Source: Bacteroidales bacterium
GTDB lineage: Bacteria; Bacteroidota; Bacteroidia; Bacteroidales; UBA1402
Length of the DNA: 6,083 bases
Direction of reading: 5' to 3'
Assembly (NCBI GenBank): GCA_012511135.1
Contig: JAAZGQ010000434.1
Coordinates: 1-6,083 of the forward strand
In this document: positions 1-6,083 of the stretch, piece by piece
How positions within the stretch are numbered: the stretch's first letter is position 1
Layout of the letters: each line of letters begins with the position of its first letter
Notes under the pieces: model-generated
Databases searched by the model: none
The model's input: only the letters and a program-made list of their open reading frames with translations
Told to the model about the DNA's origin: nothing
Position numbers and translations under genes: made by a program

Positions 1-1093
1 CCAGTCCAAGAGATTGGTGTTCGGTGCCGGTTTTGGCCTTCATTGAGGCGTCGATGCCAATGCCGTTGTCTTCAACTTCGCAACGCAAGATGTTGTTGTC
101 GAGCTTGTAGCGAATTTGAATCAGGCCCTTTTCTTCTAAGCCTATGAATCCGTGTTCAATGGCGTTTTCAATAAATGGTTGCATCATCATAGGGGGAATG
201 GAGAGCATACTTGTTTCCAGGCTGGGATCGAATACCAGTCTGTAATCAAATTGTCCTGCAAAGCGTTGCTGTTGTAAATCCAAATACAGGCGCAGAGTTT
301 TAAGTTCCTTGCCGAAAGAAATAAACACCTGACTGGAATTTTCCAGAATCAGGCGCATCAAAGTGGCAAGAGCCGACAGTTGATTCAAGGCCAGACGGGT
401 GTTTTTCTTCAGAATGTAATGTTGAATTACCGTCAGGGAATTAAATATAAAATGGGGATTCATTTGGCTGCGGAGCAGTTTCTGTTCCATTTCTATGGCC
501 TTAAGATGATCGGCAGTGCGACGCCTCTGTAAAATCAACCAAACAAAAAGCAAAAGCAGCAAACTAATAAATACGAGCAACCAAAATAAAAGCTTTTGTT
601 GCTTGATGATAATTTCATTTTTCTGGTTTGCTAGTTTCAGGTTGCTGTTTTCCATCAAATAACGCTCTGTCTCATATTTTGCTTTAAGCTCTTCGATTTG
701 TTCTGTCTGTTGCAGACTAAAGATGGAGTCTTTGATACGATTAGCCCTTTGTAATTGTTGGAAAGCTCTCGTGTCATTTCCCAGTTGATGCAATATAGCT
801 GCTTCTTGTGTCAGGCTGCGCATCAGAAGATCGTTGGCCTGGTATCTTTCAGCTGTTTCGGCCGCCAGTTGGGTATAATGCAAGGCTTGTTCCAACTGAT
901 TATTTTTCATATATGCCAAGCCCAGATTGTAAAGAACCAGGGGGTACGATTCGTTATCTCCTATGCTCAGGTGAGTTTGCAGGGCTTGTTTCAGATAGCT
1001 GATAGCAGTGGCGTTATCTTTTTGCTGCATATAGATTTTGCCTATATTGTTCAGGTTTTTAGCTTCGGTAAGCCGATGACCCAATTGCCGGTT
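1..1093 (-). CDS. LytS-type sensor histidine kinase, C-terminal part (downstream of an in-frame stop; runs off the left edge)
   Basis: The same frame continues after the stop as codons 230-593 of the original gene. In order it contains three more TPR units (NNIG 244-247, YNLG 284-287, one ending near 350), a charged coiled coil (about 355-395), one membrane helix (397-417, very Leu-rich), the His_kinase domain with H-box QMNPHFIFNSL (His443 the expected phosphoacceptor), an N-box QPFIENAIEHGF (Asn539) for ATP/Mg binding, and a G1 box EDNGIGI (571-575). The last residues in the window are SLGL; the final part of the ATPase domain lies outside. This family phosphorylates LytTR response regulators, which are often adjacent. 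As a separate cistron it would have to start at a downstream codon such as ATG 1028-1030 (codon 251) or TTG 1082-1084. It would then lack the signal peptide, with helix 397-417 as the only membrane anchor. All catalytic motifs visible here are intact, which argues against long-standing decay. Confidence 0.85.
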
Positions 1094-1096
1094 TTA
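1094..1096 (-). other. In-frame TAA interrupting the histidine kinase gene
   Basis: The codon is TAA, preceded by LEALK and followed by NRQLGHRLTEAKNLNNIG in the same frame. His443 codes at 452-454, which is a whole number of codons from the ATG at 1780, so there is no net frameshift. The stop occupies register position 229 of the 40-residue TPR period; the equivalent positions 69, 109, 149, 189, 269 and 309 read L, Y, M, Y, T and T. A single base change from TTA (Leu) or TAT/TAC (Tyr) would create TAA. TAA is used as an ordinary terminator at 4242-4244, so codon reassignment is not suggested. It could be a true nonsense mutation, a population variant or an assembly/sequencing substitution error. 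Confidence 0.85.
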
Positions 1097-1780
1097 TTTT
1101 AAAGCTTCCAGTTGATATTGCAAAGCCTTTTCCGGATTGTCCATGTCGGAATAAATCACCCCAATGTTGCCTTTGCTCGTTGCAATTTCTTCTTTCAGGT
1201 CTGCTAGTTCAAAATAGCCGATGGCTTGTAGATAATAATCCAGGGCTTCGTCCATTTTACCAAGCCGCCAATAGAGCGTTCCGATGTTGTTCAGGGAATA
1301 GGCGATACCTTTTTGGTCGGCAATCTGCTCGCGCATGCTCAGGGATTGTTGGTATTTTTCCAGGGCTCTGTCGTAAAGTCCCCGGGCCTGATCCAAATAA
1401 CCCAGATCGCTCAGAGCTTCGGCTATCCTGACGGAATCTGCTATTGAAATATAATAATCCAGTCCTTCCTGCATATCTGCGATGGAGGCAAGGATGTTGC
1501 CGGCGTAACCATGGGCATAGCCTCTGGATTTAAGCGCTTTGTACCTGAGTTTTGTTTCTTGCAGGTCTTGTGCCAGATTCAGAGCTGAATCTGCATATAC
1601 TTTGGCCTGTTCAGGAGTGGCATAAACAATCAGATCAGACAACGCGATGAGGCTGTTTATTTTGTCTGTACCGCTTTGTTGACTCAGCAGCGTCAGCAGG
1701 CTGTCTCTTTGTTGTTCCGTGGCAATTAAACGGCAAAACAAGAAGCCTGTAAGCAACAAAAGGAGGAGCCCCTTTTTCAT
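1094..1780 (-). CDS. Secreted TPR protein: N-terminal part of a stop-interrupted sensor histidine kinase
   Basis: This 228-codon frame starts at the ATG 1778-1780 and ends at TAA 1094-1096. Residues 1-20 form a signal peptide (MKKG followed by a Leu-rich core ending RLIA), so the product should be exported to the periplasm; no lipobox Cys is correctly placed. From about residue 45 it consists of TPR repeats with an exact 40-residue period, with the NNIG-type helix-A motif at 84-87, 124-127, 164-167, 204-207 and, past the stop, 244-247. Such TPR arrays form the periplasmic sensor of many Bacteroidota LytS-type kinases. The reading frame continues unbroken past the stop into the rest of such a kinase, so this is very likely the 5' half of one gene, not a complete short gene. 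Alternatively it makes a free periplasmic TPR protein if the stop is real. The start is supported by the signal peptide and by a promoter element 20 bp upstream. Confident on the frame and TPR content; less so on whether a stable product is made. Confidence 0.85.
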   Translation of the reverse strand: MKKGLLLLLLTGFLFCRLIATEQQRDSLLTLLSQQSGTDKINSLIALSDLIVYATPEQAKVYADSALNLAQDLQETKLRYKALKSRGYAHGYAGNILASIADMQEGLDYYISIADSVRIAEALSDLGYLDQARGLYDRALEKYQQSLSMREQIADQKGIAYSLNNIGTLYWRLGKMDEALDYYLQAIGYFELADLKEEIATSKGNIGVIYSDMDNPEKALQYQLEALK

Positions 1781-1799
1781 AATTGGTTTTGACAGGGCT

Positions 1800-1807
1800 C
1801 AAATATA
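1800..1807 (-). promoter_or_regulatory. Bacteroidota -7 promoter element (TATATTTG) for the TPR kinase
   Basis: On the minus strand the sequence is TATATTTG, a full match to the TAnnTTTG consensus of the primary sigma factor of Bacteroidota. It lies about 20 bp before the ATG at 1780, implying a short leader. No good TTTG -33 box is seen at the expected spacing. The 108-bp gap between this gene and aroB (1781-1888) holds nothing else that I can recognise, and no clear terminator after aroB. Confidence 0.5.
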
Positions 1808-1888
1808 CATTTTTTTGAAAAGGCAGAGCGGAAGGCCGGCATTTTTTAGAAACAGGGGATGCAAGTACTCCAATCTGTTGTTTCCGGC

Positions 1889-2956
1889 TCAGTGTTTGCT
1901 TGAATTGTCTCTGTAATAATCCAGGCTTTCTTCGATTTGTTCCCGGCTGGCAGTTGCATCCAAGAGGATTTTGCCTATATCTTCCAGCAGGCAGAAGCGA
2001 ATGTGTTGATCGCTGTTCTTTTTGTCGTGTTGCATCAGCTCAATCAGTTCCGGATAATCTGAACGTTGCAGGGGATAAGCAGAATAAGCTTGTTTAACCC
2101 GTTTGACACAGGCATTGAGTTCCGGTTCGGGAAAACCGGCCAGTTTGTGCGACAGGTAGAGTTCGCAGACCAAGCCCAGGGCTACGGCATGGCCGTGTAG
2201 CAAAGGCTTGTGTTGTATATGCGAAAGGCTTTCGAAAGCATGCCCTATGGTATGTCCCAGATTCAGGGCTTTGCGCAGGCCTTTTTCGGTAGGATCTTCT
2301 TTGACGATTTTTTCCTTGACCGACATAGAATCCATAATGAGTTCGGCACTTGTCTGGCTGGAGGCAGTCGAAGGATCGAAGCTCAATACTTGTTTCCAAT
2401 GAGCATACGACGACAAGAGCCCGTGTTTGAGCATTTCGGCATAGCCCGAATACAAATTAGCCCTGTCCAGGCTGTTAAAAAAGCCAGGATAAATCAAGAC
2501 AGCCTTAGCCGGGTAAAAAGCGCCGATTTCATTTTTAAGGCCCTCGAAATTGATGCCGGTTTTGCCTCCCAGGGCGGCGTCTACGCAAGCCAGCAGGGTG
2601 GTAGGAATGTTGATAAAGTCGATGCCTCTTTTGAAGCAGGCGGCCGCAAAGCCTCCCAAATCGCTCGGCATGCCCCCGCCCAGGTTGATGAGCAGCGATT
2701 GGCGTGTTCCACCCTTGGCGCTGAGAACAGACCAGACGGTGGCCAGGGTGGCCAGGTTTTTGTGCTCGTCTCCGGCCGGTATGCTAAGGTGCTGAGCCTC
2801 TTTAAGACAGGAGAATCCGGCGATCAGAGGCAGGCAATGTGTTTTACTGTTGTCGTCGCATAAAACAAAGACCTGGCGGGCTTCGTAAGCTCTAAGCAAT
2901 TCATTCAGGCTGTTTTCCAGTTCAGACTGTCGGTGGATGGTCAGTATTTTTGTCAT
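1889..2956 (-). CDS. aroB: 3-dehydroquinate synthase
   Basis: AroB converts DAHP (3-deoxy-D-arabino-heptulosonate 7-phosphate) to 3-dehydroquinate in the cytoplasm, the second step of the shikimate pathway leading to aromatic amino acids and chorismate. It needs NAD and a divalent metal. The 355-residue length is normal for the family. Visible motifs are PAGDEHKN (60-67), the Gly-rich NAD-binding segment GGGMPSDLGGFAA (93-105), PTTLLACVDAALGGKTGIN (118-136), LKNEIGAF (140-147), GYAEMLKHG (171-179) with expected metal ligand Glu174, LNLGHTIGHAFES (231-243) with ligand His235, LHGHAVALGL (253-262) with ligand His254, and DKKN (311-314). The start at ATG 2954-2956 gives a standard N-terminus and leaves 43 bp to rsmD, in which a promoter element lies. 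Related sugar-phosphate cyclases share the fold, but the motifs and housekeeping context favour true AroB. The gene ends in TGA. Confidence 0.95.
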   Translation of the reverse strand: MTKILTIHRQSELENSLNELLRAYEARQVFVLCDDNSKTHCLPLIAGFSCLKEAQHLSIPAGDEHKNLATLATVWSVLSAKGGTRQSLLINLGGGMPSDLGGFAAACFKRGIDFINIPTTLLACVDAALGGKTGINFEGLKNEIGAFYPAKAVLIYPGFFNSLDRANLYSGYAEMLKHGLLSSYAHWKQVLSFDPSTASSQTSAELIMDSMSVKEKIVKEDPTEKGLRKALNLGHTIGHAFESLSHIQHKPLLHGHAVALGLVCELYLSHKLAGFPEPELNACVKRVKQAYSAYPLQRSDYPELIELMQHDKKNSDQHIRFCLLEDIGKILLDATASREQIEESLDYYRDNSSKH

Positions 2957-2977
2957 GCTGAGGACTGTTTAAGGCTG

Positions 2978-2985
2978 CAAACCTA
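2978..2985 (-). promoter_or_regulatory. Candidate -7 promoter element (TAGGTTTG) for aroB
   Basis: On the minus strand TAGGTTTG matches the Bacteroidota -7 consensus TAnnTTTG. It sits in the 43-bp gap between rsmD and aroB, 21 bp before the aroB ATG. An imperfect -33 box (TTTC instead of TTTG) lies about 19 bp upstream, inside the last codons of rsmD. aroB could therefore be transcribed separately as well as by read-through from rsmD. Confidence 0.4.
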
Positions 2986-2999
2986 CAAAAAAGTTCCGG

Positions 3000-3542
3000 C
3001 TAAGAAAGCTTTTGGCTGAAGAAACTAAAATGCACGCTGCCGTAGACTCTGGTTTCTTCCCAGTGAGGATGCTGATCAAAATGTTGCAATTTGGAATGTT
3101 CCACTATCAATAAGCCTTCCGGTTTGACTAAGCCGGCTTCAAAGATCAACCCGGGCAATTCTATAAGCCTGGGGTCGGCATAAGGAGCATCGGCAAAGAC
3201 TACATCAAAAGTCTGAGGATGCCTGTGGATGTACTGATAGACATCTCCCTGAATTAATTTGAGGTTGCCTAATCCGAGTTTTTCGATGAGTTTGCGGATA
3301 AACTTAATGTGCGCTGCATACTGTTCTACACAGGTAACCGTAATGGCACCCCTGGATACAAATTCCAATCCGATGCTGCCTGTGCCCGAAAATAAATCCA
3401 ACACGGCCAGCTCCTCATAATGGAAGCGATTGTCCAATATATTAAACAAGGCTTCCTTGGCAAAATCGGTGGTAGGTCTGGCTTTGAGCGTCCGGGGTAA
3501 GTCGAAGCGTCTGCCTTTGTATGTGCCACTGATAATTCTCAT
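3000..3542 (-). CDS. rsmD: 16S rRNA (guanine(966)-N(2))-methyltransferase RsmD
   Basis: RsmD transfers a methyl group from S-adenosylmethionine to N2 of G966 of 16S rRNA in the assembling 30S subunit. The 180-residue length is typical. It opens with the family signature MRIISGTYKGRR, followed by RPTTDFAKEALFNIL (22-36), the SAM-binding motif LDLFSGTGSIGLE (48-60), the acidic ribose-binding segment VTCVEQ (69-74), QGD (98-100), and motif IV FADAPY (116-121), where the usual sequence is DPPY. The start codon overlaps the stop of the upstream DUF3822-like gene as ATGA (3539-3542), so translation is likely coupled. The gene ends in TAG. Other small-domain N-methyltransferases share the fold, but the N-terminal signature makes RsmD the clear choice. 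Confidence 0.93.
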   Translation of the reverse strand: MRIISGTYKGRRFDLPRTLKARPTTDFAKEALFNILDNRFHYEELAVLDLFSGTGSIGLEFVSRGAITVTCVEQYAAHIKFIRKLIEKLGLGNLKLIQGDVYQYIHRHPQTFDVVFADAPYADPRLIELPGLIFEAGLVKPEGLLIVEHSKLQHFDQHPHWEETRVYGSVHFSFFSQKLS

Positions 3543-4276
3543 ATGCTAAGTTGTCCGCAGGGAGTGGAAATAAACAAATGCAGATCTCTGTCCAGGAAAT
3601 AGGTATCTATTTGCTCAAAATGAGGCTTAAGCAAGTTTTCTAAAGCCTCTGCCGGCTCTTTTTCCGTACATAGGCTGCAAGAACTGCCTGTGTCGAAAAC
3701 TTGTTGTATGCTCAGAATGAAGTAAGCGGCAGCTTCCGGAGAACCGGCTTCAAAGCGGTTGGCATACCTGAGTGTGCCGGTTTTGGCGGCAAAAACCATC
3801 AAAAGATTCTGATGGAGGTAAATCAGGCAGTGAGTTTGCTTAGGGCTTTGTTCCATGACATATTCGGCAAAGCACAAAGGCAGGCAAATCAAAGGAGATT
3901 GAGGGAAATACTTCCGGTATAGTTCCTGATGCTTTGGCGGTAAGTCAAAAACCAATTGTTGTTTTTGATCGCTCAAGGGCAATGCCTGAATAAAAGGCTG
4001 TTTGATTTCCGGGAAATGAAAATTAAAATAAAAAGAAGGATCCAATTCTTTGGGCAAAACCAGAAAGTTTGAAGCATATTCCAATACAAAAGCCTTGGGG
4101 TCCGGCTTAGATTGCAGGTTGTTTTTATGGCAATAGCCTTCCAGTTCCTCTGCAGATATCTGTTCCGAAGGTCTTTCCAAAAAACAAAATCCACCCGGCG
4201 TATACCGGATGGATATATTTGAAAATGATGCAGTTGTATTTTTATTCCCAGTTTCCGGCATTGTTGTTTGCCTCAA
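3539..4276 (-). CDS. DUF3822-like conserved protein
   Basis: Function unknown. The 245-residue product has an opening strand-turn-strand typical of the Bacteroidota DUF3822 family (ISIRYTPGGFCFLE, 21-34), a central LIYLHQNLLMVFAAKTGTLRY-type beta region (151-171), and NRFEAGSPEAAAYFILSIQQVF (173-194), where the family has a conserved segment of this kind. It has no signal peptide or membrane helix and should be cytoplasmic. From memory, DUF3822 is placed with actin-like ATPase folds and commonly lies next to rsmD; both points support the assignment but I could not search. The ATG at 4274-4276 overlaps the upstream gene by 35 bp; the internal ATG at 4259-4261 (Met6) would reduce this to 20 bp and is an equally good start, since the conserved part begins near residue 20. 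It overlaps rsmD downstream by 4 bp (ATGA). Confident that it is a real gene; moderately confident in the family. Confidence 0.8.
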   Translation of the reverse strand: MRQTTMPETGNKNTTASFSNISIRYTPGGFCFLERPSEQISAEELEGYCHKNNLQSKPDPKAFVLEYASNFLVLPKELDPSFYFNFHFPEIKQPFIQALPLSDQKQQLVFDLPPKHQELYRKYFPQSPLICLPLCFAEYVMEQSPKQTHCLIYLHQNLLMVFAAKTGTLRYANRFEAGSPEAAAYFILSIQQVFDTGSSCSLCTEKEPAEALENLLKPHFEQIDTYFLDRDLHLFISTPCGQLSI

Positions 4277-4916
4277 ATATGTTTCCTACCATCAGGCCGG
4301 GGTATTTTCCGTATTTCTCGGCTTTTAGTCGCATATTGATCACTTCCTGTTTGTCCAGACCTTCCATGAAGGTTTCGTAAGGAGTTCTGGCTTCAAACAC
4401 GCGAACAATCAAACCCGAACTGGTGTTGATGTCACCTGCCCTGAGCTGGAATTGGTCGTTGTTGCGGCTGAAAGGTACGTAACGTAATGAATCGATGGGG
4501 TAGTTTTTGCCAAAGATGGTGTCCAGCACGTTAGCGTAGAAAGTGTCGCGACGGAAACCTTCAAGTCCCCATTTTTTGATATCCCGGATGCGGTTTTTGT
4601 ACACAATTTCAGCTGCTTTATCTTCGGTCAGGCCGTCTTCGAGTTGTTTATCGGAGAGTACGCCTTCTTTGAGAACAAAAGGAATGCGTCCGTATTTTAC
4701 AAAGCCGATCAGCGTATCGAAGTTGTTGGCGTAGAGCCCGTGTGCATTTTTGAATTCCACCTGGGCTGTCCGTATGTCTACCAGGCGATCAATAACAGCA
4801 TCGAAGCGTATATCTTTCTCCCTTTCAAAACGAATGGGTCGTAATATGCTGTCCACGCAAAGATAGACCGACAAACCAATGGCAACTATAAGTAAAATTC
4901 TAAAAAAAGTCCTCAT
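4242..4916 (-). CDS. Membrane-anchored conserved protein of unknown function, Bacteroidota type
   Basis: The 224-residue product has a single N-terminal hydrophobic helix (about 5-22) after MRTFFR, with no convincing cleavage site, so it is probably an inner-membrane anchor with the rest in the periplasm. It is followed by a long amphipathic helix and a short turn (DAVIDRLVDIRTAQVEFKN, 39-57, then GLYANNFDTLIGFV). Further conserved-looking blocks are GFRRDT (120-125), SLRYVPFS (143-150), FEARTPYETFMEGLD (174-188) and the C-terminal NNNAGNWE. I recognise this as a protein conserved across Bacteroidales but know of no assigned role. The helix-turn part resembles the N-terminal region of pseudopilins, though the prepilin-peptidase motif is missing. 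It is the first gene of the three-gene block that ends with rsmD, has a good -7 element upstream, and its last 35 bp overlap the next gene. Confidence 0.85.
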   Translation of the reverse strand: MRTFFRILLIVAIGLSVYLCVDSILRPIRFEREKDIRFDAVIDRLVDIRTAQVEFKNAHGLYANNFDTLIGFVKYGRIPFVLKEGVLSDKQLEDGLTEDKAAEIVYKNRIRDIKKWGLEGFRRDTFYANVLDTIFGKNYPIDSLRYVPFSRNNDQFQLRAGDINTSSGLIVRVFEARTPYETFMEGLDKQEVINMRLKAEKYGKYPGLMVGNIFEANNNAGNWE

Positions 4917-4964
4917 AGGATGATGTTTTTATGGTGTGTATTGAACTTCACATTTTTAATTGGG

Positions 4965-4972
4965 CAAAATTA
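4965..4972 (-). promoter_or_regulatory. -7 promoter element (TAATTTTG) for the operon ending in rsmD
   Basis: On the minus strand TAATTTTG is a full match to TAnnTTTG. It would give a leader of about 40 nt before the ATG at 4916, and it is the only full match upstream of the block 4242-4916, 3539-4276, 3000-3542. A TTTG at -33 is not seen at the usual spacing, so the assignment rests on the -7 box and the position. Confidence 0.45.
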
Positions 4973-4993
4973 GTACAAGAATTTGAATATCGC

Positions 4994-5001
4994 TACTTTT
5001 A
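4994..5001 (+). promoter_or_regulatory. Weak -7 candidate (TACTTTTA) for the helicase gene
   Basis: TACTTTTA matches seven of eight positions of TAnnTTTG and lies 33 bp before the helicase ATG in the 118-bp divergent region. No -33 box is visible at the right distance. It is the best plus-strand candidate that I found, but such a match can occur by chance in AT-rich DNA. Confidence 0.2.
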
Positions 5002-5034
5002 TGGCCTAAAAATTGACTGCACTAATTGAATTTA

Positions 5035-6083
5035 ATGGATTTAAAAACGAAAATTCTTGAATTTTTTCCTTACACACCTACTTCCGACCAGCATAAAGCG
5101 CTTGATTTGTGTTTGAAATTTTTTACCCGCGCAGGTCAGCAAGAGGTTCTGTTGCTCAAAGGTTATGCCGGTACAGGTAAAACCGCACTCATCAGCGCAG
5201 TAGTTCGTTTTCTTACCGAAAATAAGCAATCCTGCGTATTGATGGCTCCTACCGGCAGAGCGGCCAAGGTGTTTGCCTCATACAGCGGTCATGCTGCTAC
5301 TACGATACACAAAAAAATCTACAGACAAAAAGTGGTGGACGGCGGTTATAGCGGATTTGATCTGAACGATAATTTGCACGAGAACACTCTGTTTTTTGTG
5401 GACGAAGCTTCGATGATTTCCAACGAGAACCCCGAAGGTAGTTTTTTTGGTTCTGGACGTCTGTTGGACGATTTGTTGAGGTATGTTTATTCGGGTAATC
5501 ATTGTCGTTTAATTATGATGGGAGATACAGCCCAGCTTCCGCCGGTTGGTTCGGCCTACAGTCCGGCTCTGGACCAGTCTAATCTTGAAGCTTTGGGTAT
5601 GCAGGTTTCTGCTGTGGAGTTGACTCAGGTGCTCAGACAGGAACAACATTCACTCTTGCTCGACAATGCAACCGCCTTGCGTCAGGCTTTGGCTGAGAAC
5701 AGAGTGTCAGATATTCCGGTGCTGAACACAGGTAAAAAAACAGATGTACTCAGAATTCAGGGCGAAGACCTTATTGATGCCTTGCAATCGGCTTACGATC
5801 GTTGCGGAATGGACGAATGCAAAATAATCTGCCGTTCCAATAAACAAGCTGTGCGCTACAACCAGGGCATAAGATCGCGTATTTTCTATAAGGAAGAAGA
5901 ACTTTCCACCGGAGATCTCTTACTGGTGGCCAAAAACAATTATTTTTGGTCACAGCCTTTTAAAGAAATTCCTTTTATTGCCAACGGCGACTTGATCGAA
6001 GTAAGACGTGTGCGCAAGATTACGGAGCTCTACGGCTTTCGTTTTGCCGATCTGGAAGTGCGTTTTCCCGAAACCGACTGGGA
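5035..6083 (+). CDS. RecD-like ATP-dependent DNA helicase (superfamily 1), 3' end outside the window
   Basis: The visible 349 residues are an SF1B helicase of the RecD/Dda/Pif1-like group, which unwinds DNA 5' to 3' using ATP and serves repair, recombination or fork maintenance. Motifs in order are Walker A GYAGTGKT (43-50), motif Ia MAPTGRAAK (70-78), Walker B FFVDEASM (120-127), motif III GDTAQLPPVG (163-172) and motif IV LTQVLRQ (196-202). The segment SFFGSGRLLDDLLRYVY (136-152) after Walker B is typical of the Bacteroidota version. Residues 260-349 lead into the 2B/C-terminal region (ICRSNKQAVRYNQGIR, then IANGDLIEV); the final UvrD_C-type motifs are missing because the window ends. There is no RecD N-terminal domain and no recB or recC nearby, so it is not the RecBCD subunit. 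The start is ATG 5035-5037; an in-frame stop at 5023-5025 leaves only TTG 5026-5028 as an alternative. It is transcribed divergently from the rsmD block. Confidence 0.92.
   Translation, partial: MDLKTKILEFFPYTPTSDQHKALDLCLKFFTRAGQQEVLLLKGYAGTGKTALISAVVRFLTENKQSCVLMAPTGRAAKVFASYSGHAATTIHKKIYRQKVVDGGYSGFDLNDNLHENTLFFVDEASMISNENPEGSFFGSGRLLDDLLRYVYSGNHCRLIMMGDTAQLPPVGSAYSPALDQSNLEALGMQVSAVELTQVLRQEQHSLLLDNATALRQALAENRVSDIPVLNTGKKTDVLRIQGEDLIDALQSAYDRCGMDECKIICRSNKQAVRYNQGIRSRIFYKEEELSTGDLLLVAKNNYFWSQPFKEIPFIANGDLIEVRRVRKITELYGFRFADLEVRFPETDW

Noticed and set aside
1094..1096. Reassignment of TAA as a sense codon
   Set aside because: TAA terminates the gene at 4242-4244, and no other gene in the window has in-frame stops, so the standard code applies.
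755..1102. A 115-codon plus-strand open frame across the kinase stop codon
   Set aside because: It is antisense to the TPR region, and its Cys/Phe/Gln-rich translation looks like the reverse of TPR codons. Not supported as a gene.
2210..2863. A 217-codon plus-strand open frame
   Set aside because: It lies wholly antisense to aroB, whose protein motifs are unmistakable, and its translation has no family features. It is a shadow frame.
2986..3026. Possible terminator after rsmD: a 6-bp stem (3021-3026 with 2992-2997) followed by a U-run
   Set aside because: The loop is about 23 nt, the stem has a G-U pair, and half of it lies inside the rsmD coding region. Too weak to call.
5011..5029. Direct repeat AATTGA at 5011-5016 and 5024-5029 just before the helicase
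   Set aside because: Six AT-rich bases repeated at 13-bp spacing is expected by chance in this region, and there is no matching regulator or known operator.
5041..5953. Several minus-strand frames of 60-74 codons
   Set aside because: All lie antisense to the helicase coding sequence, which carries all expected motifs; none has a start context or recognisable domain.

Overview
The window looks like chromosomal core DNA from a member of the Bacteroidota, probably Bacteroidales. The evidence is the kind of genes present: a secreted-TPR/LytS-type histidine kinase, a DUF3822-like protein next to rsmD, and the Bacteroidota type of RecD-like helicase. In addition, three gene starts on the minus strand are preceded by a TAnnTTTG promoter element, and no convincing Shine-Dalgarno sequences are visible. 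I saw no mobile element, CRISPR array, RNA gene or prophage gene.

Layout. Positions 1-1780 (minus strand) hold a TPR sensor histidine kinase that runs off the left edge. Its reading frame is intact over 593 codons except for one TAA at 1094-1096 (codon 229). That stop divides it into a signal-peptide/TPR part (1094-1780) and a TPR/coiled-coil/membrane/kinase part (1-1093). Positions 1889-2956 (minus) are aroB. Positions 3000-4916 (minus) are a tight three-gene block, transcribed in the order: membrane-anchored conserved protein (4242-4916), DUF3822-like protein (3539-4276), rsmD (3000-3542). The genes of this block overlap. A 118-bp divergent intergenic region (4917-5034) separates it from a plus-strand RecD-like helicase (5035-6083), which runs off the right edge.

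How the genes work together. RsmD modifies 16S rRNA, AroB makes the first ring compound of the shikimate pathway, and the helicase acts in DNA repair or recombination; these are unrelated housekeeping jobs. The two uncharacterised proteins upstream of rsmD are translationally linked to it and to each other. The kinase would be expected to work with a LytTR-type response regulator outside the window.

The most notable observation is the single in-frame stop in the kinase. The TPR repeats have an exact 40-residue period, and the stop falls on a fixed register position that other repeats fill with Leu, Tyr, Met, Tyr, Thr and Thr. This points to a one-base nonsense change (TTA, TAT or TAC to TAA) rather than a gene boundary. 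I see no clear evidence of a wholly new system; the closest lead is the uncharacterised pair upstream of rsmD.
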